Shown: positions 40,823 through 50,584, counted from the stretch's first letter. The stretch: DNA of 64,000 nt from Marinobacter sp050379415 (GCF_050379415.1 NZ_JBNRLS010000001.1:806001-870000); one strand, 5' to 3'. Translations and numbers: made by a program. Notes: generated from the sequence alone by a model not told the origin.

Positions 40823-42439
40823 ATGAACGACCAAAGCCAGAAAGAAAAACTCAGACAGCACTTTGCCCGACGCGTAACCACCCAGGCACGGGTTGTCCTG
40901 GACACCTGGCAGAAGATCCATTCCGACCACAGCCTGGCAGCCTCCCACCGCGCCGAACTGGTCAGCGCCACCGACAAGCTGGTGCGCTACGCCCAGCGTT
41001 TCGAGATGGACGGCCACGCGGAAGCCGGCCAGGAAGCGCTCGACCTCATGGCCCGCTGGCCCGCAGACAGCTCTCCGGACGAGGCGCTGTGGCCGCAGCT
41101 TCAGGATGCCATGGAACACCTGTGTCAGAGCACCCTGCGCCGCACCGACCAGGACAAGACCGACGCCCCACTGCAATACCGGCGGACTCCGATCTACGTC
41201 GCGCTGGGAAATGAGGAGATGGCCGCACGCCTGATCCGACAACTGGAGTTTTTCGGCTTCCGGGCCTCGGCCTTTTCCACTGCGGATGCCCTGATGGAAG
41301 CCTGTGCCCTGAGCAAACCGGAAACCATCCTGATGGATGTGAATTTCGGCGGCAGCGCGAATGCCGGTATCGGTATCATCGAGCATCTTCAGGAACGTCA
41401 CGAAACACCGATTCCGGTCATTTTCGTGAGTGACGAAGATGGTTCCATCGAAACCCGCCTCCGGGCCTCACGGTGCGGGGGCGAGGAGTTCTTCTACCCG
41501 GCGGTCGACCCCGGCCAGCTGATCGAGAAAATCGAGACCTACACCCACGGCAATACCGTTGAGCCCTATCGAGTGCTGGTGCTGGATGACTCCCGGGCCC
41601 AGGCCAAGTACATGGAAACAGTGCTGAAGCGGGCCGGCATGACGGCTCATATCATCACCGACCCAATGCAGATCATTCATGCCCTGGATGAGTTCTCCCC
41701 GGAAATCATCATTCTGGACATGTACATGCCCGGCTGCACCGGCATGGAGATCGCCCGGGTGATCCGCCAGCAGGACCGCTTCCACAGCGTGCCCATCATC
41801 TATCTCTCGGCGGAGGAAGACGTCAGCAAACAGCTCCATGCCATGAGCCTGGGGGGGGACGACTTCCTGACCAAGCCCATTGATCCCAAGCACCTGATCG
41901 CCACCATCCACAACCGTGGCCGGCGGGCCCGTTCCATGCTGGCTCTGATGATCCGTGACAGCCTGACCGGGTTGTACAACCATACCCACACCCTGCATCT
42001 GCTGGACCAGGAAATCGCCAAGGCCCGTCAGAAAGACCAGCCCCTGTCCTTCGCCATGATCGACATCGACTACTTCAAAAAGGTGAATGACACCTTCGGG
42101 CACCCGATCGGTGACCGGGTTCTGCGCAGCCTTTCCATGTTCTTCAAGCAGCGGCTGCGCAAGACCGACCATGTTGGGCGTTATGGCGGTGAGGAATTTG
42201 CCGTCATCCTGCCGGACACCCGTCCCAGCGATGCCCGCAATGTACTGAACGAGATACGAGAACGCTTCTCGGAACTCCGCCAGCGCGCGGGCGATCGCGA
42301 GTTCAATGTGACATTCAGCTGCGGAGTCGCCACCCTGCAGCCGGAGCAAACCGCCCAGGAACTGCGCGACCAGGCCGACCGGGCGCTGTATGCCTCCAAG
42401 AAGGCCGGCCGTAACTGCGTAAGTGCAGATAGCCCCTGA
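40823..42439 (+). CDS. Two-receiver diguanylate cyclase (PleD-like)
   Basis: A 538-residue soluble protein: helical N-terminus (1-115), a first receiver (about 122-238) with Asp172 but lacking the N-terminal acidic pair, a canonical second receiver (about 250-365; LVLDDSRAQ, Asp299, KPID), and GGDEF (about 380-535). The active site is GGEEF (455-459) and the inhibitory site RxxD is intact (Arg446 to Asp449), so it should make c-di-GMP with product feedback. It is divergent from the LapD-like gene, suggesting local supply of c-di-GMP to that receptor. Confidence 0.9.
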   Translation: MNDQSQKEKLRQHFARRVTTQARVVLDTWQKIHSDHSLAASHRAELVSATDKLVRYAQRFEMDGHAEAGQEALDLMARWPADSSPDEALWPQLQDAMEHLCQSTLRRTDQDKTDAPLQYRRTPIYVALGNEEMAARLIRQLEFFGFRASAFSTADALMEACALSKPETILMDVNFGGSANAGIGIIEHLQERHETPIPVIFVSDEDGSIETRLRASRCGGEEFFYPAVDPGQLIEKIETYTHGNTVEPYRVLVLDDSRAQAKYMETVLKRAGMTAHIITDPMQIIHALDEFSPEIIILDMYMPGCTGMEIARVIRQQDRFHSVPIIYLSAEEDVSKQLHAMSLGGDDFLTKPIDPKHLIATIHNRGRRARSMLALMIRDSLTGLYNHTHTLHLLDQEIAKARQKDQPLSFAMIDIDYFKKVNDTFGHPIGDRVLRSLSMFFKQRLRKTDHVGRYGGEEFAVILPDTRPSDARNVLNEIRERFSELRQRAGDREFNVTFSCGVATLQPEQTAQELRDQADRALYASKKAGRNCVSADSP

Positions 42440-42703
42440 CCCGGCGGGCCGGTCCCGGTCCGCCGCCCCTACCTTCAGCTATGAAACCAACGTCGTATGG
42501 AAGTCGGCCCTGACCTTGCCGACAATGATTGTCATCAGCGGAAAGATCCCGTTTCGATTGCCAGCGCTGTCTTTTTACGACCAATGGCCAACACGGAAGA
42601 TTGTCAAAAAGTGTTGATCTGAGGAAAACAAGCACGCACCATTGTGGGAAAATGCCGTGATTTTCGGCGATCCTGTTAAAAAGACAGCAAGGCAGGCGTA
42701 ATC

Positions 42704-43144
42704 ATGTCCACCATTCTTGTGCTCCATGGCCCCAACCTCAACATGCTCGGCACCCGTGAGCCCGAGGTGTACGGTTACGAGACCCTGAAGGACATCGATG
42801 ACCGACTGAAGGCGAAAGCGGCCGAAAAGGGCCATCATTTGCTCCACCTTCAGTCCAATGCCGAGTACGAATTGATCGAGCGGGTCCATGAAGCACGGGC
42901 CGAAGGCGTGGATTTCCTCATCATCAATCCTGCCGCTTTCACCCATACCAGCATCGCTCTCCGGGATGCCGTGCTGGCTTCCGGGATCCCCTTCATCGAA
43001 GTGCATCTTTCCAACGTGCATGCGCGGGAACCGTTCCGCCATCACTCCTATTTTTCCGATATCGCCATTGGCGTTATCTGCGGGTTGGGCAGCCAGGGGT
43101 ATGACCTCGCCCTGCAGGCGGCCCTGCAACGAATTCACCGATAG
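42704..43144 (+). CDS. aroQ: 3-dehydroquinate dehydratase, type II
   Basis: A 146-residue shikimate-pathway enzyme. LHGPNLNMLGTREPEVYG carries the catalytic Tyr and Arg, NPAAFTHTS and EVHLSNVHAREPFRHHS the active-site Asn and His. Length matches the dodecameric type II family. The order aroQ-accB-accC is common in gammaproteobacteria. Confidence 0.96.
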   Translation: MSTILVLHGPNLNMLGTREPEVYGYETLKDIDDRLKAKAAEKGHHLLHLQSNAEYELIERVHEARAEGVDFLIINPAAFTHTSIALRDAVLASGIPFIEVHLSNVHAREPFRHHSYFSDIAIGVICGLGSQGYDLALQAALQRIHR

Positions 43145-43171
43145 ATCAGACACAACGGGACTGGATTAACT

Positions 43172-43633
43172 ATGGATATTCGCAAGATCAAGAAACTCAT
43201 TGAGCTCCTGGAGGAATCCGACGTCGAGGAACTGGAAATCCAGGAAGGCGACGATTCTGTCCGCATCTCCCGCCGTCGCGAGCAGGCCGCCGGCACCCAG
43301 TACGTGAGCCATATGCCCGCACCGGCACCCCAGGCAGCAGCCCCCGCGCCTGCCCCGGCTCCCGCTGCGGAAGAACCTGCGGCCCCGGCCGGTCCTTCCG
43401 GCCATACCTTGAACTCCCCGATGGTCGGTACCTTCTACCGGGCACCGTCACCCACCGCCCAGGCGTTCGTGGAAGTTGGCCAGACTGTCAACGTCGGTGA
43501 CGTGGTCTGCATCGTCGAGGCGATGAAGATGATGAACCAGATCGAGGCTGACAAGGCCGGAACTGTAACTGAGATCCTGGTCGAAAATGGCCAGCCGGTG
43601 GAGTTTGACCAGCCCCTGGTCGTCATTTCCTGA
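43172..43633 (+). CDS. accB: Acetyl-CoA carboxylase biotin carboxyl carrier protein
   Basis: A 153-residue biotin carrier. N-terminal dimerisation helix region (IRKIKKLIELLEES), an Ala/Pro linker (about 48-75), and the biotinyl domain with target Lys in EAMKMMNQIEA. Works with AccC and AccAD at the first step of fatty acid synthesis. Starts 27 bases after aroQ. Confidence 0.96.
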   Translation: MDIRKIKKLIELLEESDVEELEIQEGDDSVRISRRREQAAGTQYVSHMPAPAPQAAAPAPAPAPAAEEPAAPAGPSGHTLNSPMVGTFYRAPSPTAQAFVEVGQTVNVGDVVCIVEAMKMMNQIEADKAGTVTEILVENGQPVEFDQPLVVIS

Positions 43634-43651
43634 ACTGGGTGATTGTTACTC

Positions 43652-44998
43652 ATGGCCATGTTAGAAAAAGTTCTGATCGCAAACCGCGGTGAAATCGCGC
43701 TGCGCATCCTGCGTGCCTGCAAGGAGCTGGGCATCAACACCGTTGCCGTACACTCGCAGGTGGACCGGGAACTGATGCACGTGCGTCTTGCCGACGAATC
43801 CGTGTGCATCGGCCCGAACAGCGCAACCGACAGCTACCTGAATATCCCCGCCATCATCAGCGCGGCGGAAGTGACCGACTCGGTGGGCATCCATCCCGGT
43901 TACGGCTTCCTGGCGGAAAACGCCGACTTCGCCGAGCAGGTGGAAAAGAGCGGCTTCCGGTTCATCGGTCCGAAGGCGGAAACCATCCGCCTGATGGGCA
44001 ACAAGGTCTCCGCCATCGAAGCCATGAAAAAGGCTGGCGTACCGACCGTGCCCGGGTCCGACGGCCCGCTCACCGATGACGACGAGCGCACCCTGCAGAT
44101 TGCCCGGAAGATCGGCTACCCGGTGATGATCAAGGCCGCCTCCGGCGGCGGTGGCCGCGGCATGCAGGTGGTTCACTCCGAAGCGGCCCTGCTCAAGGCG
44201 ATCCAGATTACCCAGAGCGAGGCCCGCAACGCCTTCGGTGACCCCACCGTGTACCTGGAGAAATTCCTGGAAATGCCGCGCCATGTGGAAGTTCAGGTAC
44301 TGGCGGACATGCACGGCAACGTCATCCACCTGGGCGACCGCGACTGCTCCATGCAGCGCCGGAACCAGAAGGTGATCGAGGAAGCGCCGGCACCGAACGT
44401 CAATCCCGAATCCCGGGAAAGAACCCTGAAAGCCTGTGTCGATGCCTGCAAGGAAATCGGCTATGTGGGCGCCGGCACCTTCGAGTTCCTGTACCAGGAC
44501 GGCGAGTTCTATTTCATCGAGATGAACACCCGGGTCCAGGTGGAACACCCGGTGTCCGAGATGGTTACCGGCGTGGACATCGTGCGCGAGCAACTGCGTA
44601 TTGCCAGCGGACTGCCGCTGCAGTACAGCCAGGATGAGATCCACATCCAGGGCCATGCCATCGAATGCCGGATCAACGCCGAGGACCCCAAGACCTTTGT
44701 GCCCAGCCCGGGCAAGGTCAAGCATTACCACGCCCCCGGCGGCAACGGCATCCGTGTCGACTCCCACCTGTACAGCGGCTATACGGTCCCGCCGTACTAC
44801 GATTCGCTCGTGGCCAAGCTCATTACCTGGGGCGATGATCGCGAGATCGCTCGCCGGCGCATGAAGAACGCGCTGGACGAGATGGTGGTCGAGGGCATCA
44901 AGACCAACCAACCCCTGCATCGGAGACTGGTACGCGATGGCGGCTTCAAACAGGTAGACTTCACCATCCACTACCTGGAAAAACTGATGCGGGAATAA
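43652..44998 (+). CDS. accC: Acetyl-CoA carboxylase biotin carboxylase subunit
   Basis: A 448-residue ATP-grasp enzyme that carboxylates biotin on AccB. Landmarks: KVLIANRGEIALRILRA, the Gly-rich ATP loop KAASGGGGRGMQ, FIEMNTRVQVEHPVSEMVTG and the HAIECRINAEDP region. ATG at 43652 is used; ATG at 43658 (MLEKVL) gives the commonest family N-terminus. It lies 18 bases after accB. Confidence 0.97.
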   Translation: MAMLEKVLIANRGEIALRILRACKELGINTVAVHSQVDRELMHVRLADESVCIGPNSATDSYLNIPAIISAAEVTDSVGIHPGYGFLAENADFAEQVEKSGFRFIGPKAETIRLMGNKVSAIEAMKKAGVPTVPGSDGPLTDDDERTLQIARKIGYPVMIKAASGGGGRGMQVVHSEAALLKAIQITQSEARNAFGDPTVYLEKFLEMPRHVEVQVLADMHGNVIHLGDRDCSMQRRNQKVIEEAPAPNVNPESRERTLKACVDACKEIGYVGAGTFEFLYQDGEFYFIEMNTRVQVEHPVSEMVTGVDIVREQLRIASGLPLQYSQDEIHIQGHAIECRINAEDPKTFVPSPGKVKHYHAPGGNGIRVDSHLYSGYTVPPYYDSLVAKLITWGDDREIARRRMKNALDEMVVEGIKTNQPLHRRLVRDGGFKQVDFTIHYLEKLMRE

Positions 44999-45000
44999 CC

Positions 45001-45897
45001 ATGCCCTGGATACAACTCCAGATCCCGGCTGATCCGGACAGTGCGGATCAGCTGGAGGATCTGCTCATGGAGATGGGCTCTGACGCCGTCTCCATGGAGG
45101 ACGCCGCCGACCAGCCCCTGTACGAGCCGGACCCCGGCACCACCCCCCTGTGGAGCCAGACCACGGTGACCGGACTGTTCCAGTCCGATCGTGACATTGA
45201 CCAGCTGTGCGCGGACATCCGCGACGCCTGGCACCAGCAGACCCAACAGTCCCTGCCGGAGATCGAGGTCATCCTGGTGGAAGACAAGGACTGGGAGCGG
45301 GCCTGGATGGATGATTTCCAGCCCCTGAAATTCGGCGAGCGGCTCTGGATTGTGCCCAGCTGGCATGATGCGCCGGACCCGGAAGCGGCCAACCTGATGC
45401 TCGACCCGGGCCTTGCCTTCGGCACCGGCACGCACCCAACCACGGCGCTCTGCCTGGAATGGCTGGACGGCCAGGACGTGCAAGGCAAGCAGGTCATCGA
45501 TTATGGTTGCGGCTCCGGCATCCTGGGCCTGGCGGCACTGCTGCTGGGTGCCGATCACGTCATAGGTGTCGACACCGATCCCCAGGCCCTGGAGGCCAGC
45601 CGAGAGAATGCCCGGCGCAACGGCGTCGAGGAATCCAGACTGGACCTGTACCTGCCGGAAGACGAGCCGGACACCCGCTGCGACGTGATGCTGGCCAACA
45701 TCCTGGCCCAACCTCTGATCGGCCTGGCGTCCCACCTGGCAGCGCTGACCCGGCCCGGCGGCGATCTGGTGCTTTCGGGCATCCTGTCGAACCAGGCCCG
45801 GGAAGTCATGGAGGCCTATGAGCCCTGGTTCATCATGGACGAACCCGAGCAGCGCGAAGAATGGATACGCCTCACAGGACGACGCAAGGACAGATGA
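45001..45897 (+). CDS. prmA: Ribosomal protein L11 methyltransferase
   Basis: A 298-residue SAM methyltransferase that trimethylates L11. The N-terminal substrate-recognition domain (PWIQLQIPADPDSADQLEDLL) and the SAM site VIDYGCGSGILGLAALLLGA with DPGLAFGTGTHPTT are typical. It begins 2 bases after the accC stop. Confidence 0.95.
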   Translation: MPWIQLQIPADPDSADQLEDLLMEMGSDAVSMEDAADQPLYEPDPGTTPLWSQTTVTGLFQSDRDIDQLCADIRDAWHQQTQQSLPEIEVILVEDKDWERAWMDDFQPLKFGERLWIVPSWHDAPDPEAANLMLDPGLAFGTGTHPTTALCLEWLDGQDVQGKQVIDYGCGSGILGLAALLLGADHVIGVDTDPQALEASRENARRNGVEESRLDLYLPEDEPDTRCDVMLANILAQPLIGLASHLAALTRPGGDLVLSGILSNQAREVMEAYEPWFIMDEPEQREEWIRLTGRRKDR

Positions 45898-45959
45898 CGA
45901 ACCGGACGATAGCGACTAAACTCCGACACTCGTAGTACAGCCGCTTTCAGGAACGAAGC

Positions 45960-47216
45960 ATGACCCAGAGCAGCCTGCAGACACAGTGCCCGAAGTGCCA
46001 TACCCGTTTCCGCGTTTCCGATGAACAGCTTGGCGTCGCCAAGGGCAAAGTCCGCTGCGGCAACTGCATGGAGGTGTTCAACGCCTTTGAACACCGGGTC
46101 ATGCCTTCTTCTCCTCCGGCGCCTTCAGGCGGAGAAGCCAAGCCCTCCGACCTGACCACCGAAGAAGACTTCGTGTTTGCCGACAACCCCGATGAGGATG
46201 CCGAGGAGGGCCGTTACGCCGGCTCAAAACTGTCATTCTCGGACGACGAACTCAGCGACAGCTTCCTTTCCATTAACCAGAACGAGAAGCCCGGCTTCCG
46301 CGATGCCGATGAGGACTCCGAGCCGGAGGAAGTGGACGAAAGCTGGGCCGAAGCGATTCTGGAGGAGGACGAAAAGCCCCGGCAGCCCGGTGTACCCAAA
46401 CAGCCGGCCCCGTCACAACCTTACCGGGATGAAGCAGCCCCGACGTTCTCTGCCCGCGAACCTGAGCCCGAAACACCTGAGCGTGAACCTGAACAGTTCG
46501 AACCAAGGCCCGCAGAACCTGAAGCTGAACCGGCCCGGAAACCAGGCCGGAGCGCCGACCGCCCCACCCCGGAGCCGGCCTTCAGCGCCACCGACACCTC
46601 CGGTGTGGAGCCGGTCGAGTCCGGCTTCCGTCCCGAACGCACAGAGGCCCCCGCAGCAGAATCCATGCGCGCGACGGCTCCGTTCAGCGATCTCCGGCGT
46701 GAACCCGACTCGGTCAACAAGGGGCGCGACGGCAAGGCCCGGACCATCCTCTGGAGCCTGATTGTGATTGCCCTGCTCGGTGTTCTCGTGGCGCAGATGA
46801 CATGGTTCCAGTTCGATCGCCTGTCGGCCATACCCGAGCTACGACCATTTTACGAAAAAGGCTGTGAACTGGCTGGCTGTGAACTCAAACCCCTGGTCAA
46901 TGTTGACGCCATCCAGAGCCGCAAGCTGGTCGTTCGTACCGATCCCGAGAACCGGGGGCAGCTGCTGGTGGATGCCGTGATCATTAACCGGGCGGATTTC
47001 GGGCAACCATTTCCGGCTATTGCGCTGACCTTCTCCAACCTCAATGGCGACGTCGTTGCCCAGAGCGTGTTCACCCCTGACGAGTATCTCGCGGGTGAGG
47101 CCCGGGAACTGGACAGCATGCCAACGGATACGCCTGTGCGCATCGCCATCAGCATCCGTGATCCGGGCCGGGATGCGGTCAATTACAACCTGAACTTCCG
47201 TCCCTACGCCCCCTGA
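45960..47216 (+). CDS. Zinc-ribbon and DUF3426 domain membrane protein
   Basis: A 418-residue protein: an N-terminal MJ0042-type zinc ribbon (CPKCHTRFRV ... CGNCMEVF, residues 10-45), a long low-complexity Pro/Glu/Arg-rich linker (about 60-255), one membrane helix (about 263-283, ILWSLIVIALLGVLVAQMTW) and a C-terminal DUF3426 domain in the periplasm. Similar proteins commonly lie between prmA and dusB in gammaproteobacteria. Function unknown. Confidence 0.85.
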   Translation: MTQSSLQTQCPKCHTRFRVSDEQLGVAKGKVRCGNCMEVFNAFEHRVMPSSPPAPSGGEAKPSDLTTEEDFVFADNPDEDAEEGRYAGSKLSFSDDELSDSFLSINQNEKPGFRDADEDSEPEEVDESWAEAILEEDEKPRQPGVPKQPAPSQPYRDEAAPTFSAREPEPETPEREPEQFEPRPAEPEAEPARKPGRSADRPTPEPAFSATDTSGVEPVESGFRPERTEAPAAESMRATAPFSDLRREPDSVNKGRDGKARTILWSLIVIALLGVLVAQMTWFQFDRLSAIPELRPFYEKGCELAGCELKPLVNVDAIQSRKLVVRTDPENRGQLLVDAVIINRADFGQPFPAIALTFSNLNGDVVAQSVFTPDEYLAGEARELDSMPTDTPVRIAISIRDPGRDAVNYNLNFRPYAP

Positions 47217-47440
47217 TTGCGTAAGCAAGTATTTACTTGGCGAATGACCGGGCAGCCACCAGAACGAACAAAAGTCAACCAGAAAGAACGAAAAATAATC
47301 AGCTTTTTTCACTGTCAAGCCCCTTCAATCGAAGGGCCCCCGACGGTATCATTAGCGCCCTTCGGAATCGGGTCGATCACTAATTGATCAACCGTTCCGT
47401 TCCGATCCTTGCTCAATCCGCTGTGACACGGACTCAGATC

Positions 47441-48439
47441 ATGCTGCCAACGGCAAAAATCGGGCCGTACACTTTGCCCAACCCGCTCATCGTTGCACCC
47501 ATGGCGGGTGTGACCGACCGCCCCTTCCGGCAACTCTGCCGACGGATGGGCGCGGGCCTTGCGGTATCGGAAATGGTCATAGCGGACAGCAAGCTCTGGC
47601 ATACGCGCAAGTCCAGGACACGGTTGAATCATGAAGGCGAGCCGGAACCACGCTCGGTCCAGATCGCCGGCGGTGATCCGCAGATGCTGGCCGACGCCGC
47701 TCGACAGAACGCCGGTTTCGGCGCCCAGATCATCGATATCAACATGGGCTGTCCGGCCAAGAAGGTGTGCAACAAGGCCGCCGGCTCCGCACTGATGAAG
47801 GATGAGGCTCTGGTCCGCGAGATCCTGGAGGCTGTCGTCGAGGCGGTCGACGTTCCGGTGACGCTGAAAATGCGCACAGGGTGGGATCCGGACAACCGCA
47901 ACGCACCGGTCATTGCCCGGATGGCGCAGGATGCCGGCATTCAGGCCCTGGCCATACATGGTCGTACCCGCGCGGACAAATACAACGGGAACGCGGAATA
48001 CGACACCATTGCCGAAGTCAAATCGCAGGTGCAGATCCCGGTGTTCGCCAACGGCGACATCACTTCACCGGAAAAGGCAATGCAGGTGCTCAGCCACACC
48101 GGCGCCGATGGCCTGCTGATTGGCAGGGGTGCCCAGGGCCGACCCTGGATTTTCCGGGAGATACTCCATTACCTGGAGACCGGAAAACACCTCCCCGAGC
48201 CGCCCCTGGACGAGGTGGAACAGATCCTCACCGGGCACCTGGCCGAGCTCCACAGCTTTTACGGCGAAAAGATGGGCGTGCGTATCGCCAGAAAACATGT
48301 GGGCTGGTACCTGCAGTCCCACGACCAGAGCAGACAGTTCCGCAAACGCTTCAACGCCATCGAAGACGCGTTGGAGCAGAAAGACAGCATCGAACAGTAC
48401 TTTGCAGGCTTACGAAATGGAGAGGTATTCGCAGCATGA
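47441..48439 (+). CDS. dusB: tRNA-dihydrouridine synthase B
   Basis: A 332-residue FMN enzyme that reduces uridines in tRNA. Motifs: PLIVAPMAGVTDRPFR (FMN binding), IDINMGCPAKKVCNKAAGSAL (catalytic Cys) and TGADGLLIGRGAQGRPWIF. ATG at 47441 (MLPTAKIG) is preferred over a TTG at 47384, although no strong ribosome site is visible. The stop overlaps the fis start, the conserved dusB-fis operon. Confidence 0.94.
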   Translation: MLPTAKIGPYTLPNPLIVAPMAGVTDRPFRQLCRRMGAGLAVSEMVIADSKLWHTRKSRTRLNHEGEPEPRSVQIAGGDPQMLADAARQNAGFGAQIIDINMGCPAKKVCNKAAGSALMKDEALVREILEAVVEAVDVPVTLKMRTGWDPDNRNAPVIARMAQDAGIQALAIHGRTRADKYNGNAEYDTIAEVKSQVQIPVFANGDITSPEKAMQVLSHTGADGLLIGRGAQGRPWIFREILHYLETGKHLPEPPLDEVEQILTGHLAELHSFYGEKMGVRIARKHVGWYLQSHDQSRQFRKRFNAIEDALEQKDSIEQYFAGLRNGEVFAA

Positions 48440-48753
48440 CCGCTGAGACTTTGGCAAACGACAACCTGAGCACCCCGGCCAACGATGACCTACATCAGTT
48501 GCAGACGGTGAACAGCAGCGGCAACAGCGTCACCCTGCGTGACAGCGTTGAAGTTGCCCTGAAGAACTACTTTGCGCAACTGGATGGCGCACCCGTCACC
48601 GACGTCTACCAGTTGGTACTGTCGGAAGTGGAAGCCCCGCTGCTGGAGCAGGTGATGAAATACACCCGCAATAACCAGACCAAGGCATCCACCATGCTGG
48701 GGCTGAACCGCGGCACTCTGCGCAAGAAGCTCAAGCAGTACGGTCTGCTATAA
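48436..48753 (+). CDS. fis: DNA-binding protein Fis
   Basis: A 105-residue nucleoid protein. The C-terminal helix-turn-helix (NNQTKASTMLGLNRGTLRKKLKQYGLL) is nearly invariant; the N-terminal arm (about 1-40) is longer and more variable than in E. coli. ATG at 48436 overlaps the dusB stop by 4 bases. As in enteric bacteria, Fis is probably made in early growth and affects rRNA and many other promoters. Confidence 0.95.
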   Translation: MTAETLANDNLSTPANDDLHQLQTVNSSGNSVTLRDSVEVALKNYFAQLDGAPVTDVYQLVLSEVEAPLLEQVMKYTRNNQTKASTMLGLNRGTLRKKLKQYGLL

Positions 48754-48769
48754 TCTGACCTGACCCCAA

Positions 48770-48802
48770 AAGGGCCTCCCGGATCACGTTCGCGAGGCCC
48801 TT
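48770..48802 (+). terminator. Probable terminator or attenuator between fis and purH
   Basis: AAGGGCCTC and GAGGCCCTT form a 9-bp stem (48770-48778 with 48794-48802) followed by a short, interrupted T stretch. It follows the fis stop by 16 bases. Confidence 0.6.
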
Positions 48803-48873
48803 GTTCGTTACAACGAGGTCGTTGCAACCTCGCAACGTCATCCGGCTTATCTGACCAGCGAAGAAAGTGACCC

Positions 48874-50454
48874 ATGGCAAACCAGGCTAACACCCCCGTC
48901 CGTCGCGCGCTTATCAGCGTGAGTGACAAAACCGGCATTGTCGATTTCGGCCGTGCCCTGACCGACCGCGGCATTGAACTGCTCTCCACTGGCGGCACCT
49001 TCCGCCTGCTCCGGGAAAACAATGTTCCGGTCACCGAAGTGTCCGACTACACCGGTTTCCCGGAAATGATGGATGGACGGGTCAAGACCCTGCACCCGAA
49101 AATCCACGGCGGCATCCTGGGCCGCCGGGGCACTGACGATGCTGTCATGTCCGAGCACGGCATCAACCCGATCGATATGGTGGTCGTAAACCTCTACCCG
49201 TTCGAAGACACCGTGGCCAAACCGGATTGCGATCTGGCCACCGCCATCGAGAACATCGACATCGGCGGCCCCACCATGGTTCGCGCCGCGGCCAAGAACC
49301 ACAACGATGTCGCCATCGTGGTCAATGCCTCCGATTACCGCCAGATCCTGAACGAGCTGGATGACAACGACGGCGAGCTGAGCTACAGCACCCGCTTCGA
49401 CCTGGCCGTCAAGGCCTTCGAGCACACCGCCGGCTACGATGGCGCGATCGCCAACTACCTGGGCGGCCGTACCCCGGACAACGACAACGCCGATTTCCCC
49501 CGCACCTTCAACGCCCAGTTCGTGAAGGTCCAGGACATGCGCTACGGCGAGAACCCGCACCAGCGCGCCGCCTTCTACGCCGAGCGCAATCCGAAGGAAG
49601 CCTGCGTGGCAACCGCCGAGCAACTGCAGGGCAAGGAACTTTCCTTCAACAACGTGGCCGATACCGACGCTGCCCTGGAATGCGTCAAACCCTTCGCCGA
49701 TCCGGCCTGCGTGATCGTCAAGCACGCCAACCCCTGTGGTGTTGCCATCGGCGCGGACATCCGCCAGGCCTATGATCTGGCCTTTGCCACCGACCCCACT
49801 TCGGCATTTGGCGGCATCATTGCCTTCAACCGTGAGCTGGACGCCGAAACCGCCAAAGCCATCATCGATCGCCAGTTCGTGGAGGTGATCATCGCGCCGA
49901 CGGTGGCACCGGAAGCGGTGGAGATTGTTGCCGCGAAGAAGAACGTGCGCCTGCTGGCCTGCGGCGAGTTCGATGGCGAGCGTGCCAAGGCCCTGGACTA
50001 CAAGCGTGTGACCGGCGGCCTGCTGGTGCAGGACCGCGACCTGGGTATGGTCGCCATGGAAGACGTGAAAGTGGTCACCGAGCGCCAGCCCAGCGAAGCC
50101 GAACTGAATGACCTGCTGTTCGCATGGGAAGTGGCCAAGTACGTCAAGTCCAACGCCATTGTCTATGCCAAGGCCGGCCGCACCATTGGTATCGGTGCCG
50201 GCCAGATGAGCCGGGTCTACAGTGCCAAAATCGCCGGTATCAAGGCAGCGGATGAAGGCCTTGAGGTGAAGGGCTCGGTAATGTCATCGGACGCGTTTTT
50301 CCCATTCCGGGACGGCATCGACGCTGCGGCGGCTGCCGGCATCACCGCGGTGATCCAGCCCGGCGGCTCCATGCGTGACCAGGAAGTGATTGACGCCGCC
50401 AACGAGCATGGCATTGCCATGGTGTTTACCGGTATGCGGCATTTCCGGCACTGA
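48874..50454 (+). CDS. purH: Bifunctional AICAR transformylase / IMP cyclohydrolase
   Basis: A 526-residue enzyme for the last two steps of IMP synthesis. The N-terminal MGS-like cyclohydrolase domain (SVSDKTGIVDFGRAL, LLSTGGTFRLL, about 1-195) and the AICARFT domain (about 200-526; RYGENPHQRAAFY, VKHANPCGVAIG, FFPFRDGIDAAAAAGITAVIQPGGS) are complete. A REP-like cluster separates it from purD. Confidence 0.97.
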   Translation: MANQANTPVRRALISVSDKTGIVDFGRALTDRGIELLSTGGTFRLLRENNVPVTEVSDYTGFPEMMDGRVKTLHPKIHGGILGRRGTDDAVMSEHGINPIDMVVVNLYPFEDTVAKPDCDLATAIENIDIGGPTMVRAAAKNHNDVAIVVNASDYRQILNELDDNDGELSYSTRFDLAVKAFEHTAGYDGAIANYLGGRTPDNDNADFPRTFNAQFVKVQDMRYGENPHQRAAFYAERNPKEACVATAEQLQGKELSFNNVADTDAALECVKPFADPACVIVKHANPCGVAIGADIRQAYDLAFATDPTSAFGGIIAFNRELDAETAKAIIDRQFVEVIIAPTVAPEAVEIVAAKKNVRLLACGEFDGERAKALDYKRVTGGLLVQDRDLGMVAMEDVKVVTERQPSEAELNDLLFAWEVAKYVKSNAIVYAKAGRTIGIGAGQMSRVYSAKIAGIKAADEGLEVKGSVMSSDAFFPFRDGIDAAAAAGITAVIQPGGSMRDQEVIDAANEHGIAMVFTGMRHFRH

Positions 50455-50468
50455 GGTTTTTTGAAGTT

Positions 50469-50584
50469 GGGGTCTGAAGATCGCTTTCTTCTGACCTCGG
50501 GTTTGAAGATGGGGTCAGAACGGCTGTTCAGACCCCGGGGGATGGATCGAAATTGGGGTCTGAAGAAAGCCTTCTTCTGACCCC
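50469..50584. repeat. REP-like hairpin cluster (three units) between purH and purD
   Basis: Three hairpins at 50469-50498, 50511-50536 and 50555-50584, all with GGGGTC(A/T)GA on one side and its complement on the other (the first has a degenerate CTC end). The third is identical over 30 bases to the unit at 7224-7253. The cluster ends 22 bases before the purD ATG, so it lies in a transcribed leader or a purH-purD mRNA. Confidence 0.87.

Noticed and set aside
43661..44971. 436-codon minus-strand frame opposite accC
   Set aside because: An antisense shadow of a conserved biotin carboxylase gene.
50469..50584. CRISPR array
   Set aside because: Three similar units with uneven spacing, each a self-contained hairpin, and no cas genes; this is a REP-like cluster.
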